DNA of 64,000 nucleotides from HXMU1420-2 sp034670145 (GCA_034670145.1 JAXMOA010000001.1:372001-436000); one strand, 5' to 3'; counted from the first letter of the stretch, positions 1-8,618 are shown. Translations and numbers: made by a program. Notes: generated by a model from the sequence alone, not told the origin.

Positions 1-524
1 AACCGCTCCTTGCGCGGAGCGCGATACACATCCGACAATTGCCGGATCCGCGCATCCCCGACCCCGTCTTCTTCCTGATCGGTCCGATGCTTGTCGCGCC
101 GCCGCTTCTTGAACTCTTCTTCCTCGTAATGCTCCAAGGCAAAATCGCGGATCCACGCAATCAACCCCGGCGGCATCGGTATCTTTTCAACCTGATCGTC
201 ATCCGTGTCGTTGTAATCCTGCGCCTCATAAGGCGACGCCGTGGCCAGCAGCACATCCAGCGGCCGCGCGTCATCGCCAGAGTCCCGCAGCACCACATAG
301 ATCGAAGGCACCTGGGCCGAGATGCCGTGCAAATAGGCCTCGGCGTCGGCCCCGTGTAACTTCAACGCAACAGTGGCCGCGTGATATTCGCTCACGTCGC
401 CCTCTTCGCGCACGATTTTCCAATCCGCAGGCCCGGCCCCCGGCAAAACCGCCACCGCGTTCCAAACCCATCGCGCCCAGCGCGTCACACCAGGCGAACG
501 GCGCAGGATCACGCCAAGGGGCAT
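1..524 (-). CDS. DUF3305 domain protein (3' end cut by window edge)
   Basis: The frame from the ATG at 524 runs off the left edge with no stop, giving about 174 residues. It starts MPLGVILRRSPG and contains YHAATVALKLH, SIYVVLRDS and TASPYEAQDY, the recurrent blocks of the DUF3305 family. That family sits in formate dehydrogenase gene clusters with DUF3306, a ferredoxin-like protein and a TorD-like chaperone. The biochemical role is unknown; a maturation or accessory role for formate dehydrogenase is inferred from context. It is divergent from the 4Fe-4S protein at 685. The start is uncertain: a strong AGGAGG (568-563 on the minus strand) lies 8 nt before an in-frame CTG at 554, while the ATG at 524 fits the family's usual start. 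Confidence 0.8.
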   Translation of the reverse strand, partial: MPLGVILRRSPGVTRWARWVWNAVAVLPGAGPADWKIVREEGDVSEYHAATVALKLHGADAEAYLHGISAQVPSIYVVLRDSGDDARPLDVLLATASPYEAQDYNDTDDDQVEKIPMPPGLIAWIRDFALEHYEEEEFKKRRRDKHRTDQEEDGVGDARIRQLSDVYRAPRKER

Positions 525-684
525 TTCAGCAAATTTGTCCGGATTGTAATACAGCGGTCGGTCCTCCTGGAAACCTGACCTTAGTCGCACACTTGTCCCT
601 GCGGCAAGCGACATGTTCGTGCGGGTTTACGACAGCGGCAAACCGTGACTTACTGCGCAGGCTTTGCGAGGAGATCACAACCGA

Positions 685-2673
685 ATGTCAGCAACCGACT
701 CTCATCCTGTCACACTGCTCTTGTGTGACTGCCTGAAATCGCAAACCCTCGATCCCGAGGCGATCTCTGCCGCGACAGGTTTCGCCTGTTCCCAGGTCCA
801 TACAGAGCTGTGCGGCGCCCAGGCGGAACAGGCAGCGCAGGCGCTGAGCACCGGCAATGCCATTGTCTGTTGCGGGCAGGAGCATCGCTTTTTCGAGGAT
901 CTGGCCGAGGAAATCGGTGCCGACAGCCCCCTGTGCATCGACCTGCGCGACCGCGCCGGCTGGACCGACCCCGCCGCCACGGCCAGCGACCCAACCCCGA
1001 AAATGGCCGCCCTTCTGGCCGAGGCGACCCTGCCGATCCCGCCGATCAAAACGCTGGACGTCGAGTCCGAAGGGCTCTGCCTCATCATCGGTCAGAGCGA
1101 CATCGCCCTGCACGCGGCGGAGCGGCTCAAGGATGTGCTGGGCCTGACCGTTCTGCTGACCGATGACACTGCCGCAGCAACCGACCTGCCCGAGTCCCGC
1201 GCCTTCGAAGTGATCCGCGGGCGGCTTGCCTCGGCCTCCGGTGCTCTGGGCGGTTTTGAATTGCGGATCAATGCCTTGCAGCAAACCCGCGCAGGCGGGC
1301 GCGGCGCACTTCAGGCCTCTGCCCCTCAGGACGGGGCGCAGACCGAATGCGATATCATCCTCGATCTGTCCGGCGGCACACCGCTGTTTCCGGCTCATGA
1401 AAAACGCGACGGCTATCTGCGCGCCGATCCGGGCAGCGCGCCGGCCGTCGCCAATGCGATATTCGAGGCCTCGCAGCTTGTCGGCACCTTCGAAAAGCCG
1501 CTTTACGTGCGTCACGAGCCCTCTTTGTGCGCCCATTCCCGGGCCGAGCAGGTCGCCTGCACCAATTGCCTGGATGCCTGCCCGACGTCCGCCATCAGCC
1601 CGGCCGGGGATCACGTCACCATTGACCCGATGATCTGCGCGGGCTGCGGTTCTTGTGCGGCCCTCTGCCCCTCGGGCGCGATGATCTACGAAGCCCCGCA
1701 AACCGATTTCCTGTTTTCCCGCGTCCAGACCCTGGCGCGCACCTACCTCAATGCCGGTGGCACAGACCCCCACCTGCTGGCCGTCGATGCCCACGGCAGC
1801 GAGATGATCCGCCTGCTGGCCCGTCACGGGCGCGGCCTGCCGGCCAATGTCATCCCGGTGGAGGTCAGCGCCCTGAACACCTTCGGCCATGCCGAGATCC
1901 TCGCCGCGCTGGCGGCGGGCTTCTCTCAGGTGTCGCTGGTGCCCGGGCCCGGCACCGAACGCGAGGCGCTGGATCGTGAGATGACCCTTGCCCTGGCCAT
2001 TGCCGGCCCCGGTCGGCTGCACCTTCTGGACACACCAGATCCCGACCTGCTGGGCGATGCGCTTTATGGCGCACCCAATCCGGCGCCCTGGCCGACACAG
2101 GTCCGCCCGATGGGGTCCCGCCGCCAGATCACCCGTCAGGCCGCGCGCGCCTTGCAGCCACAGGCAGATGTGATCCCCCTGCCCGACACAGCGCCCTATG
2201 GCGCCGTTCTGGTCGACACCCAGGCCTGCACCCTCTGCCTGTCCTGTGTCTCGCTCTGCCCCTCTGGCGCATTGGGCGACAACCCCGACCTGCCGCAGCT
2301 GCGCTTTCAAGAGGACGCCTGCCTGCAATGTGGCCTCTGCGCCGGGGTCTGCCCCGAAGATGCCATCACCTACGAACCCCGCCTCGACCTCACCCCGCAG
2401 GCGCTGGAACAATCCATCCTGAACGAAGAAGAACCCTTTGCCTGCATCGACTGCGGCACGCTCTTCGGCTCACGCTCCACCATCGAGCGGATCACCGAAA
2501 AACTCGCCGCCCATTCCATGTATCAGGGCGAAGGCGCGCTGCGCATGATCCAGATGTGCGACAATTGCCGCGTCAACGCCCAGTTCCACTCCGAGAACAA
2601 CCCGTTTCAGGGCGCCGAGCGCCCCCGGCCCCGCACAACCGAAGATTACCTCAGCAAGCGTCGCGATCACTGA
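685..2673 (+). CDS. Multi-cluster 4Fe-4S binding protein of the formate dehydrogenase region
   Basis: This 662-residue protein has two tandem ferredoxin modules. One lies near residues 292-330 (CTNCLDACP, then CAGCGSCAALCP). The second lies in the last third (CTLCLSCVSLCP, then CLQCGLCAGVCPEDAI). Further Cys pairs sit near the N-terminus (LLLCDCLKS, IVCCGQE) and C-terminus (FACIDCGTLF, MCDNC). The pattern predicts up to four [4Fe-4S] clusters plus one extra Cys4 site. Homologous genes sit between DUF3305/DUF3306 and formate dehydrogenase genes in Rhodobacterales, so a role in electron transfer or assembly of that enzyme is likely but inferred. ATG at 685 was chosen over an upstream TTG (664) because GAGGAG precedes it at a workable distance. 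Its stop overlaps the convergent cytochrome gene by 7 bp. Confidence 0.85.
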   Translation: MSATDSHPVTLLLCDCLKSQTLDPEAISAATGFACSQVHTELCGAQAEQAAQALSTGNAIVCCGQEHRFFEDLAEEIGADSPLCIDLRDRAGWTDPAATASDPTPKMAALLAEATLPIPPIKTLDVESEGLCLIIGQSDIALHAAERLKDVLGLTVLLTDDTAAATDLPESRAFEVIRGRLASASGALGGFELRINALQQTRAGGRGALQASAPQDGAQTECDIILDLSGGTPLFPAHEKRDGYLRADPGSAPAVANAIFEASQLVGTFEKPLYVRHEPSLCAHSRAEQVACTNCLDACPTSAISPAGDHVTIDPMICAGCGSCAALCPSGAMIYEAPQTDFLFSRVQTLARTYLNAGGTDPHLLAVDAHGSEMIRLLARHGRGLPANVIPVEVSALNTFGHAEILAALAAGFSQVSLVPGPGTEREALDREMTLALAIAGPGRLHLLDTPDPDLLGDALYGAPNPAPWPTQVRPMGSRRQITRQAARALQPQADVIPLPDTAPYGAVLVDTQACTLCLSCVSLCPSGALGDNPDLPQLRFQEDACLQCGLCAGVCPEDAITYEPRLDLTPQALEQSILNEEEPFACIDCGTLFGSRSTIERITEKLAAHSMYQGEGALRMIQMCDNCRVNAQFHSENNPFQGAERPRPRTTEDYLSKRRDH

Positions 2674-3419
2674 TGAATCAAAGGCGCGCCCAGATCGGCC
2701 GGCTCCAACGCGGCCACATAGGCCAATATGGCATCCAGCTCGTCCAGGGTAATCTCGACGGGGTGGATCGGCGATGGGCGATCGTCGGGGAACGGCTCGG
2801 TCAATTCGGTGATCTGGGTAAAGGCCGGATGCGGGTTCAGGACGTAAAACACCTGAAACCGCTCGTCCCAATCCGACAGCGTGCGCAGCACGAAAAACGA
2901 CGGTGTCGACCCGATGCCGACCAGCCCCTGATCCGACGCGCTGACGTGACACCGCCCGCAATGCACGGCCGACAGGGTCTTGCCCAGGGCCGCGTCTCCT
3001 TCAAAGACAACGGCCTCTTCCTCGGCCTCCTCCAGCGTCGCCAGCGCGAAAACCGGCGCCCCGCCGTCCGGCGCGTACATGGTCACAGTGCGCAGCCCCA
3101 CGTCCGAGTTGATCCAATCCACAAATTTCCGCGTCCCCGGATGCTCTGGCGCCAGAACCTGCAACCGCCATGTCGCCCCGACCCCGGAAAACAACGCCTG
3201 ACCCTTCTGGCCAAAGGCCGCCTCGGCCTGCGCCCCGGGCGCGACCACCTCGACCCGCACTTGCGTCTTCAACGTGAATCGCGGCAGCATGTAGGGCAGC
3301 AAACCGCTCTGCACCAGCGCATCCGGCACGGCCAGACGGACAATCCTGTCATCCGCGTGCCCCGGAGCGCCCAGCCCAATTCCCAAAATACAAAGCAAGA
3401 TACATATGATAGATCGCAT
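2667..3419 (-). CDS. Periplasmic c-type cytochrome with TupA-like N-terminal remnant
   Basis: The 250-residue protein starts with a hydrophobic signal sequence (MRSIICILLCILGIG, likely cut after HA near residue 22). Residues about 26-125 carry QSGLLPYMLPRF, KTQVRVEVV and HPGTRKFVDWINS. These resemble the first and last blocks of TupA-type tungstate-binding proteins, but the central ligand-binding part is missing. Residues 154-158 are CGRCH, a single heme c attachment motif, in a short cytochrome-like tail. Family knowledge plus position next to formate dehydrogenase accessory genes suggests a link to a Mo/W enzyme or its electron flow; this is inference. No clear axial methionine was identified. 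It overlaps the ferredoxin gene tail-to-tail. Start ATG at 3419 is set by the signal peptide. Confidence 0.65.
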   Translation of the reverse strand: MRSIICILLCILGIGLGAPGHADDRIVRLAVPDALVQSGLLPYMLPRFTLKTQVRVEVVAPGAQAEAAFGQKGQALFSGVGATWRLQVLAPEHPGTRKFVDWINSDVGLRTVTMYAPDGGAPVFALATLEEAEEEAVVFEGDAALGKTLSAVHCGRCHVSASDQGLVGIGSTPSFFVLRTLSDWDERFQVFYVLNPHPAFTQITELTEPFPDDRPSPIHPVEITLDELDAILAYVAALEPADLGAPLIHQ

Positions 3420-3482
3420 TCCAAAGGCTAGAAACACACGGCCGGATCTGTCAACACAAACCAAAACCAAAGGACACGCAGA

Positions 3483-3671
3483 ATGAGCGACGCCTACAAC
3501 ATGTCGATGCGGAAATTTCTCAAGCAAGTCGGCGTAACCTCCCAGCAGGCCATAGAAAATGCCATCCGCGATGCAGATGGCGATGGCCCGTTCGAAGTCT
3601 CGGCCGTGGTCACCATCAAACAGCTCGGGCTGACCCACGAGGTCACCGGAACCATCAAGAAAGAGGGCTGA
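3483..3671 (+). CDS. DUF6494 family small protein
   Basis: A 62-residue acidic soluble protein, MSDAYNMSMRKFLKQVGVTS followed by a KQLGLTHEVTG segment near the end. This matches the DUF6494 family of short alphaproteobacterial proteins of unknown function. It lies 6 bp before the Mrp-type ATPase gene in the same direction, so the two are very probably cotranscribed. AAGGA at about 3470 serves as ribosome binding site. No metal-binding or membrane motif is visible. The tight pairing with an Fe-S carrier suggests an accessory role, but nothing in the sequence gives a mechanism. Confidence 0.75.
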   Translation: MSDAYNMSMRKFLKQVGVTSQQAIENAIRDADGDGPFEVSAVVTIKQLGLTHEVTGTIKKEG

Positions 3672-3677
3672 ACGCCT

Positions 3678-4769
3678 GTGGCCGTATCTCGCGAAGACGT
3701 ACTGAGCATCCTGAAATCCATCGCTGACCCGGCAAGCGACAGCGACATCGTCGCCGCCGGTGTGGTGCGCGCGCTGACCGTGGACGGCAGCCGGGACGGC
3801 ACGAACATCCGCTTCGTGCTGGAAGTCGACCCAAGCCGCGCCGAGGCCTATAAACCGGTGCAGGCCCAGGCCGAAACCCAGCTGCGGGCCCTGGTCGGAG
3901 CAGGCTCTGTCTCGGTCGTTCTGACCGCGCACCAGAAACCCGCGGCCCCTCCAAACCTCAAACCCAACGCCCCGTCCCGTTCCCCCGCGACACAGGCCGG
4001 TCCCGACCGCATCCCGGGCGTGAACCACGTCATTGCCATCGCCTCGGGCAAGGGCGGCGTCGGCAAATCGACCCTGTCCTCCAACCTCGCCTGCGCCCTC
4101 GCGGCACAGGGACGCCGCGTCGGATTGCTGGATGCGGATGTCTACGGGCCATCGCAGCCACGCATGTTGGGAGTCTCGGGCCGCCCTTCCAGCCCGGATG
4201 GCAAGACGATCCTGCCCATGCGCAATCATGGCGTCACGCTGATGTCGATGGGACTGATGACAAACGCCGATCAGGCCGTGGTCTGGCGTGGCCCCATGCT
4301 CATGGGCGCCTTGCAGCAAATGCTGATGCAGGTGCAATGGGGCGCGCTTGACGTGCTGCTGGTCGACCTGCCGCCAGGCACCGGAGACGTGCAGATGACC
4401 CTGGCCCAGAAAACCGTGGTCGACGGCGCGCTCATCGTCTCGACCCCGCAGGATGTGGCGCTGCTGGACGCCCGCAAGGGCATCGACATGTTCAAACAAC
4501 TGAACGTGCCCATCCTTGGCATGATCGAAAACATGTCCACCCACCTGTGCACCAATTGCGGCCACGAAGAACATATCTTTGGCCATGGCGGAGTCGCCGC
4601 CGAGGCCGCGCAGCTCGACGTCCCGCTGCTGGCCGAGGTCCCTCTCAGCCTCGACATCCGCCTCGCCTCTGACAGCGGTGCCCCCATCGTGGTGACAGCG
4701 CCGGACGGCCCACAGGCGGCGGCCTATCACAGCATCGCGTCACAACTGGTCGCGCGGGGCGTGGCATGA
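3678..4769 (+). CDS. mrp: Mrp/NBP35-type P-loop Fe-S carrier ATPase
   Basis: The 363-residue protein has an N-terminal MIP18/DUF59-like domain (residues about 5-85), a Pro-rich linker, then a deviant Walker A GKGGVGKS at about 124-131 typical of the Mrp/ApbC (MinD-like) ATPases. Later blocks are DADVYGPSQPRM, VDLPPGTGDVQMT and IENMS. The CTNC pair in HLCTNCGHEEH is the conserved CxxC that bridges an Fe-S cluster at the dimer interface. Family role: ATP-dependent carrier of [4Fe-4S] clusters in the cytoplasm. It starts with GTG at 3678 and its end overlaps the next gene by ATGA. Cotranscription with DUF6494, the ligase-like gene and DUF6505 is likely. Confidence 0.92.
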   Translation: MAVSREDVLSILKSIADPASDSDIVAAGVVRALTVDGSRDGTNIRFVLEVDPSRAEAYKPVQAQAETQLRALVGAGSVSVVLTAHQKPAAPPNLKPNAPSRSPATQAGPDRIPGVNHVIAIASGKGGVGKSTLSSNLACALAAQGRRVGLLDADVYGPSQPRMLGVSGRPSSPDGKTILPMRNHGVTLMSMGLMTNADQAVVWRGPMLMGALQQMLMQVQWGALDVLLVDLPPGTGDVQMTLAQKTVVDGALIVSTPQDVALLDARKGIDMFKQLNVPILGMIENMSTHLCTNCGHEEHIFGHGGVAAEAAQLDVPLLAEVPLSLDIRLASDSGAPIVVTAPDGPQAAAYHSIASQLVARGVA

Positions 4770-5464
4770 GCGAACTCAGCTTTCCTCCGCTGATGTCGGG
4801 CCTTGCCGTCACCGGAACAAATGATGCCTTCGCAGCCGCCTGCAACAAGGCGCTGCTGGGCTGCGATGCGGGGCTGGTTGTCTATAATCTGGCCTTTGAT
4901 CAGATCAGCGCCGCCATGGTGCTGACCCCGGATGTCGCCCTCTCGCAGGCCACGGCCATGCTGCCGCTCTGCGCGGTTGGCTTTCAGAACGCCCTGGGCG
5001 CTCTGGCCCCGCCCGAGGTCGCCGTGCATCTGGAATGGTCCGGCGGCATCCGCATCAATGGCGCCCGCTGTGGCCGGTTCCGCATCGCCGCGAGTGATCC
5101 GGACCCGGACGCTGTGCCAGACTGGATTGTCATCGGCTTTTCCCTGCCCCTGCTGCTGGCGCAGGAAGGCGGCGAAACCCCCGATGAAACCGCCCTCTAC
5201 GAAGAAGGCTGCGCCGATGTCCTGCCGGATCGCCTGGTCGAAAGCTGGGCCAGACATTGCCTCAACTGGATCGCCCGCTGGGAGGACGAAGGCAACGCCC
5301 CCCTGCACTCTGACTGGCGCGGCATGGCCCATGATCTGGGCGAAGAAATCACCCAAGACGGGCAAACCGGCACATTCCTGGGCATCGACGACACCTTTGG
5401 CATGTTGTTGCGCACCGCTGACGACACCAAACTATTGCCCCTGACAACCCTATTGGAGACCTGA
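4766..5464 (+). CDS. Biotin/lipoate-protein ligase-like protein with DUF4444-type tail (probably non-canonical)
   Basis: The 232-residue protein aligns in its first two thirds with the biotin/lipoate ligase fold (FPPLMSGLAVTGTNDAFAAA, VHLEWSGGIRINGARCGRF). Its last third resembles the DUF4444 domain (YEEGC, HSDWRGMAHD, GTFLGIDDTFGMLLR). In true BirA/LplA enzymes the catalytic lysine sits in a KxGG(I/V)L-like strand. Here the matching segment WSGGIRINGARCGR has no such lysine, and no GRGRRG biotinyl-AMP loop is seen. A ligase reaction is therefore doubtful; a lipoyl- or biotinyl-binding or chaperone-like role is possible. Its ATG overlaps the stop of mrp, suggesting translational coupling in the Fe-S/formate-dehydrogenase-linked group. 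Confidence 0.75.
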   Translation: MSELSFPPLMSGLAVTGTNDAFAAACNKALLGCDAGLVVYNLAFDQISAAMVLTPDVALSQATAMLPLCAVGFQNALGALAPPEVAVHLEWSGGIRINGARCGRFRIAASDPDPDAVPDWIVIGFSLPLLLAQEGGETPDETALYEEGCADVLPDRLVESWARHCLNWIARWEDEGNAPLHSDWRGMAHDLGEEITQDGQTGTFLGIDDTFGMLLRTADDTKLLPLTTLLET

Positions 5465-5465
5465 G

Positions 5466-5945
5466 ATGAATCTGGCACGGGCCATCCATTTTGATGAAAG
5501 CGACACACGGGTCTATCACGTCTCTGCCCGCACCGGCGAATGGTGCATCTCGGGCGGTTTTGAGTTCTCCAACTGGACCGAGGCCGACCTGACCGGCAAG
5601 GCCCGCCAGGCCTTTGCCAACGGCTGGTTCGGGCTGGAAACATCCGGGCGCGTCACCTTTGTCGCCGTCACCCAGATCGAGCCTGCGGAATACGAGACGC
5701 TGATTGACCTGCTGAGCCAGCATTTCGTCACCTACTACGGCGCGCCCGACCTTCAGGCCGCCCGCCCGGTCGCGGTCGAAGAGCTGCAACAAATGATCAG
5801 CCTGTGTGACGACCACGATCCAAATACATTGCTGACCGTGGCCCGCGACCTGACCCAGGCGGGCGTGCGCGAATCCTACCGCACGATCCAGCCCGCCGAC
5901 GCAGAGCTGGCCCAATTCGCCGTGCACGGATCGGTCGACGACTAA
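5466..5945 (+). CDS. DUF6505 family protein
   Basis: A 159-residue soluble protein that matches the DUF6505 family by its opening MNLARAIHFDESDTRVYHV, then GEWCISGGFEFSNW and a central WFGLE block. It starts one base after the ligase-like stop, so it is the last gene of the DUF6494-mrp-ligase-DUF6505 group. No catalytic motif, signal peptide or membrane segment is apparent. Function is unknown. Conservation of this gene order in Rhodobacterales near formate dehydrogenase accessory genes points to an enzyme-maturation role, which is inference. Its stop faces the stop of the convergent CobW gene with a 2-bp gap. Confidence 0.75.
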   Translation: MNLARAIHFDESDTRVYHVSARTGEWCISGGFEFSNWTEADLTGKARQAFANGWFGLETSGRVTFVAVTQIEPAEYETLIDLLSQHFVTYYGAPDLQAARPVAVEELQQMISLCDDHDPNTLLTVARDLTQAGVRESYRTIQPADAELAQFAVHGSVDD

Positions 5946-5947
5946 AC

Positions 5948-6859
5948 TCAGACGGTTTCGCCCAGCAGCCCGGCGATCTGATCGCGCTGCAACGCCCCGG
6001 CCAGACCCAGACAGACAACGCCGGGCTCGAACGAGGTTGCCACCGGCCCGGCCTCATGGCGCTTGCCCACGGTCTGGATCAGCCAGGGCGCGCCGTCCAG
6101 GCCCGTCACATGGCCCTTGGCCCGCACCACGCCAAACCCGCCCGTCGCCAGATCCCGCGCCAGCTGCGCGGCATCCACGGGCTGGTCAGGGCGCAGCACC
6201 ATGCTTTCAAACATCCGATCCGCATGATCACCCTCCTGACCCGCGCCGGGGCGTTCGACCACCCCCAACAGAGCCTCTGGCGCCACCTGCCCAAACCGGG
6301 ACGGCACCAGCGCCGCCTGCGGCGCCTGCTGGGCAAACCACGCCTCCAACACCGCCTGATCACCGGGCTGAACCAGATCCAGCTTGTTCAGAACTACAAT
6401 CTCCGCATCGCTCAACTGGCGCGTGATCGTGTCCCCGATATAGTCATCCTGCACCGCAGTGCGGATCGTCTCGGCATCCGCCAGCACCACGATCCCGTCC
6501 GAGCGCAACCCCTCCAGCAAGGACAGGGTCGACACAATCGCCCCCGGAATAGCCACGCCCGAGCTTTCGATGATCACATAATCCGGACGCGGCTCCATCT
6601 GGCTCAGGTCATTGAGCGCCCCGATCAGATCATTGCCAAACGAGCAGCAGATACAGCCCCCCGCAATCGAGATCAGCGCCTCATCCTCGGCCTCGATCAG
6701 ATCCTCATCAATCGCCAGGGCGCCGAATTCATTCACCAGAACCGCCAGCTTTCGCCCGTTTGCATGGCGCAGCAGGTGATTGACCAAAGTGGTCTTGCCC
6801 GCGCCCAGATAGCCGCCGATGGTCAGGACAGGCAGCATCCCGTCTGCCCCGCTCTCCAT
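5948..6859 (-). CDS. CobW/COG0523-family GTPase (metallochaperone-like)
   Basis: A 303-residue G3E GTPase. The P-loop GGYLGAGKTT lies at about residues 15-24 and the hallmark CxCC motif GGCICCSFG at about 67-74. LNKLDLV supplies the NKxD guanine-specificity motif. COG0523 proteins couple GTP hydrolysis to metal delivery (Zn, Co, Fe or others); which metal and client cannot be read from sequence. ATG at 6859 follows the stop of the upstream amidohydrolase by 5 bp, so the two are likely one transcript. A longer in-frame start at 6913 would overlap the amidohydrolase by about 50 bp and is not preferred. Confidence 0.9.
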   Translation of the reverse strand: MESGADGMLPVLTIGGYLGAGKTTLVNHLLRHANGRKLAVLVNEFGALAIDEDLIEAEDEALISIAGGCICCSFGNDLIGALNDLSQMEPRPDYVIIESSGVAIPGAIVSTLSLLEGLRSDGIVVLADAETIRTAVQDDYIGDTITRQLSDAEIVVLNKLDLVQPGDQAVLEAWFAQQAPQAALVPSRFGQVAPEALLGVVERPGAGQEGDHADRMFESMVLRPDQPVDAAQLARDLATGGFGVVRAKGHVTGLDGAPWLIQTVGKRHEAGPVATSFEPGVVCLGLAGALQRDQIAGLLGETV

Positions 6860-6864
6860 TGCTG

Positions 6865-8508
6865 TCACAACTGGGCAGCCGCAAAGACGCGGCCACCCTG
6901 CACCGTCCCCCAAACCGCGATATCCCGCAGCGCGTCGGGCTCCACTGCGGTCGGATCTTCCTCCAGCACCGCGAAATCGGCCCGTTTTCCGACCTCGATC
7001 GAGCCAACCTCACCATCCATATGCAGCGTATAGGCCGCCCCCAGAGTGATCGCGCGCAGCGCCTCCTCTACGGCAATCTTTTCGCCCTCGCCCTGCACCC
7101 GGCCCGAGGCCGTGATCCGGTTGACCGCACACCAGGCCGTGAACAGCGGGCCCAGGGGCGTCACCGGCGCATCCGAATGGATCGTCATCGGCACGCCCGT
7201 GTCCAGCGCCGTGCGGCAGGCATTCATCCGCTCTGCCCGCTCTGGGCCGACGGTCAGGCGATAATGTTCGTCCCCCCAATAGAAGTGGTGATTGGCAAAG
7301 AGGTTCACACACATGTCCAGCGCCTTCATCTTCTGGAACTGCGCCGAATCCGCCAACTGACAATGTTGCAGCACAAACCGATGATCCGGGCTCGGATGCG
7401 CCTTCAGCGCCGGCTCCAGCATGTCCAGCGCCATCTGCGTCGCCTGATCGCCGTTGGTGTGGGTATGCACCTGCACGCCCGCCTCCAGCGCCCGATGATA
7501 CAGCTCTGACATCTGCTCTGGCGCCGTGTACCACAACCCGTTGGGCGCGCCGTTGTGATAGCCCGGCCACCGCATCCGCGCCGAAAACCCCTGGATCGAG
7601 CCATCCGCCACGGCCTTGATCCGCCCCAGCCGCAACATCTCGGTCGATTTCTTGCCCAGGGCCTGCGCGTATTCCACAACCTCCTCGGCGCTCATCCCAA
7701 AGAAGATCCGCAGCGGCACAATCCGCGCCGGGAACCGGGCTTCGCCGGTGACCTTCAACATCATATCAACGCTTTCATCGGTCAAACGCGCCGCAAGATC
7801 CGTACAGGTCGTCACCCCCGCCCGCACACAGAGCTTGGCGTAATCACGCAGGCCCTGCTCGTCACAATCGGTCATCGCCCGGTCAAACCCCACATGCGGG
7901 CCAACGGGAGCCATGGCCTCCATGCCGTAGATCTCACCCGTGGACAGACCGTCCTTGGCCAGCGGAATTCCCTGATGGTTGATCCCCGGCTTGAGCAAAC
8001 CGGCCAGTTCCAGCGCCTTGGTGTTCACGTTCAGAATATGACCCGAGGCATGCAACACCCCGATCGGACGGGTGGTCGACACCCGGTCCAGATCCTGCCG
8101 CGTCACACGCTGGTTGTTCATATAGATCGGATCCAGCGCCCAACCGGCCAGGGGCGCGTCCGGGTCGCTCAGCGCCGCTTCGGCCTCCTGCAACCGCTCA
8201 ACCACCGCATCAATGGTCTGCACGCCCGACCACACCTTGCCATTGGGATCGCGCCGGTCAAACCAGCCCACATAGGTGTTCCGCCACAGGGTGCCCTCCA
8301 TCGTATGGGCATGCCCCTCCACAAAACCGGGCATCAGCACCTTGTCGGCAAACTGCTCGTCCAGCGTATAGCTGCCCCAGGCCGCCAGATCCTCCAACGA
8401 ACCGGCGCCCAGCACCCGCCCCTCGCGTACTGCCACATGAGTCACCTCTGGCTGGTTGGGGTTCATCGTCAGGATTTTCTTGGCAACATAGATCGTCGTG
8501 TCAGTCAT
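6865..8508 (-). CDS. YtcJ-like metal-dependent amidohydrolase
   Basis: A 547-residue cytoplasmic protein of the amidohydrolase superfamily. It has an N-terminal beta-sandwich segment (VREGRVLGAGSLEDL), the first metal site PGFVEGHAH (HxH), a later VHTHTNGDQA histidine cluster, a VLQHCQLAD block, and SDAPVTPLGP carrying the conserved aspartate. The C-terminal KRADFAVLEEDPTAVEPD is typical of the YtcJ branch. The substrate is unknown; the family hydrolyses C-N bonds of amides, formamides and cyclic ureides. It is divergent from a LysR gene (8619) that probably controls it, and it precedes the CobW gene by a few bases, which makes a metal supply link plausible. Confidence 0.88.
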   Translation of the reverse strand: MTDTTIYVAKKILTMNPNQPEVTHVAVREGRVLGAGSLEDLAAWGSYTLDEQFADKVLMPGFVEGHAHTMEGTLWRNTYVGWFDRRDPNGKVWSGVQTIDAVVERLQEAEAALSDPDAPLAGWALDPIYMNNQRVTRQDLDRVSTTRPIGVLHASGHILNVNTKALELAGLLKPGINHQGIPLAKDGLSTGEIYGMEAMAPVGPHVGFDRAMTDCDEQGLRDYAKLCVRAGVTTCTDLAARLTDESVDMMLKVTGEARFPARIVPLRIFFGMSAEEVVEYAQALGKKSTEMLRLGRIKAVADGSIQGFSARMRWPGYHNGAPNGLWYTAPEQMSELYHRALEAGVQVHTHTNGDQATQMALDMLEPALKAHPSPDHRFVLQHCQLADSAQFQKMKALDMCVNLFANHHFYWGDEHYRLTVGPERAERMNACRTALDTGVPMTIHSDAPVTPLGPLFTAWCAVNRITASGRVQGEGEKIAVEEALRAITLGAAYTLHMDGEVGSIEVGKRADFAVLEEDPTAVEPDALRDIAVWGTVQGGRVFAAAQL

Positions 8509-8618
8509 GAGAGGAGCCCCGAGCCGGTTGTTGATACTGTTTCCACAGCCTAAGAGGCTTTCAATTGCCCGGAAAATAGATTTATCTGGCCAATAACCTT
8601 GGTTTTTTAGGGGAATGG

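Noticed and set aside
688..2412. A 574-codon minus-strand frame antisense to the 4Fe-4S protein
   Set aside because: It is a mirror frame of high-GC coding sequence; its protein is Gly/Ala/Arg/Gln-rich with no family resemblance.
2667..4730. A 687-codon minus-strand frame covering DUF6494 and mrp antisense
   Set aside because: Only its 3' part (2667-3419) has a signal peptide and family motifs. The rest is antisense to two clear genes.
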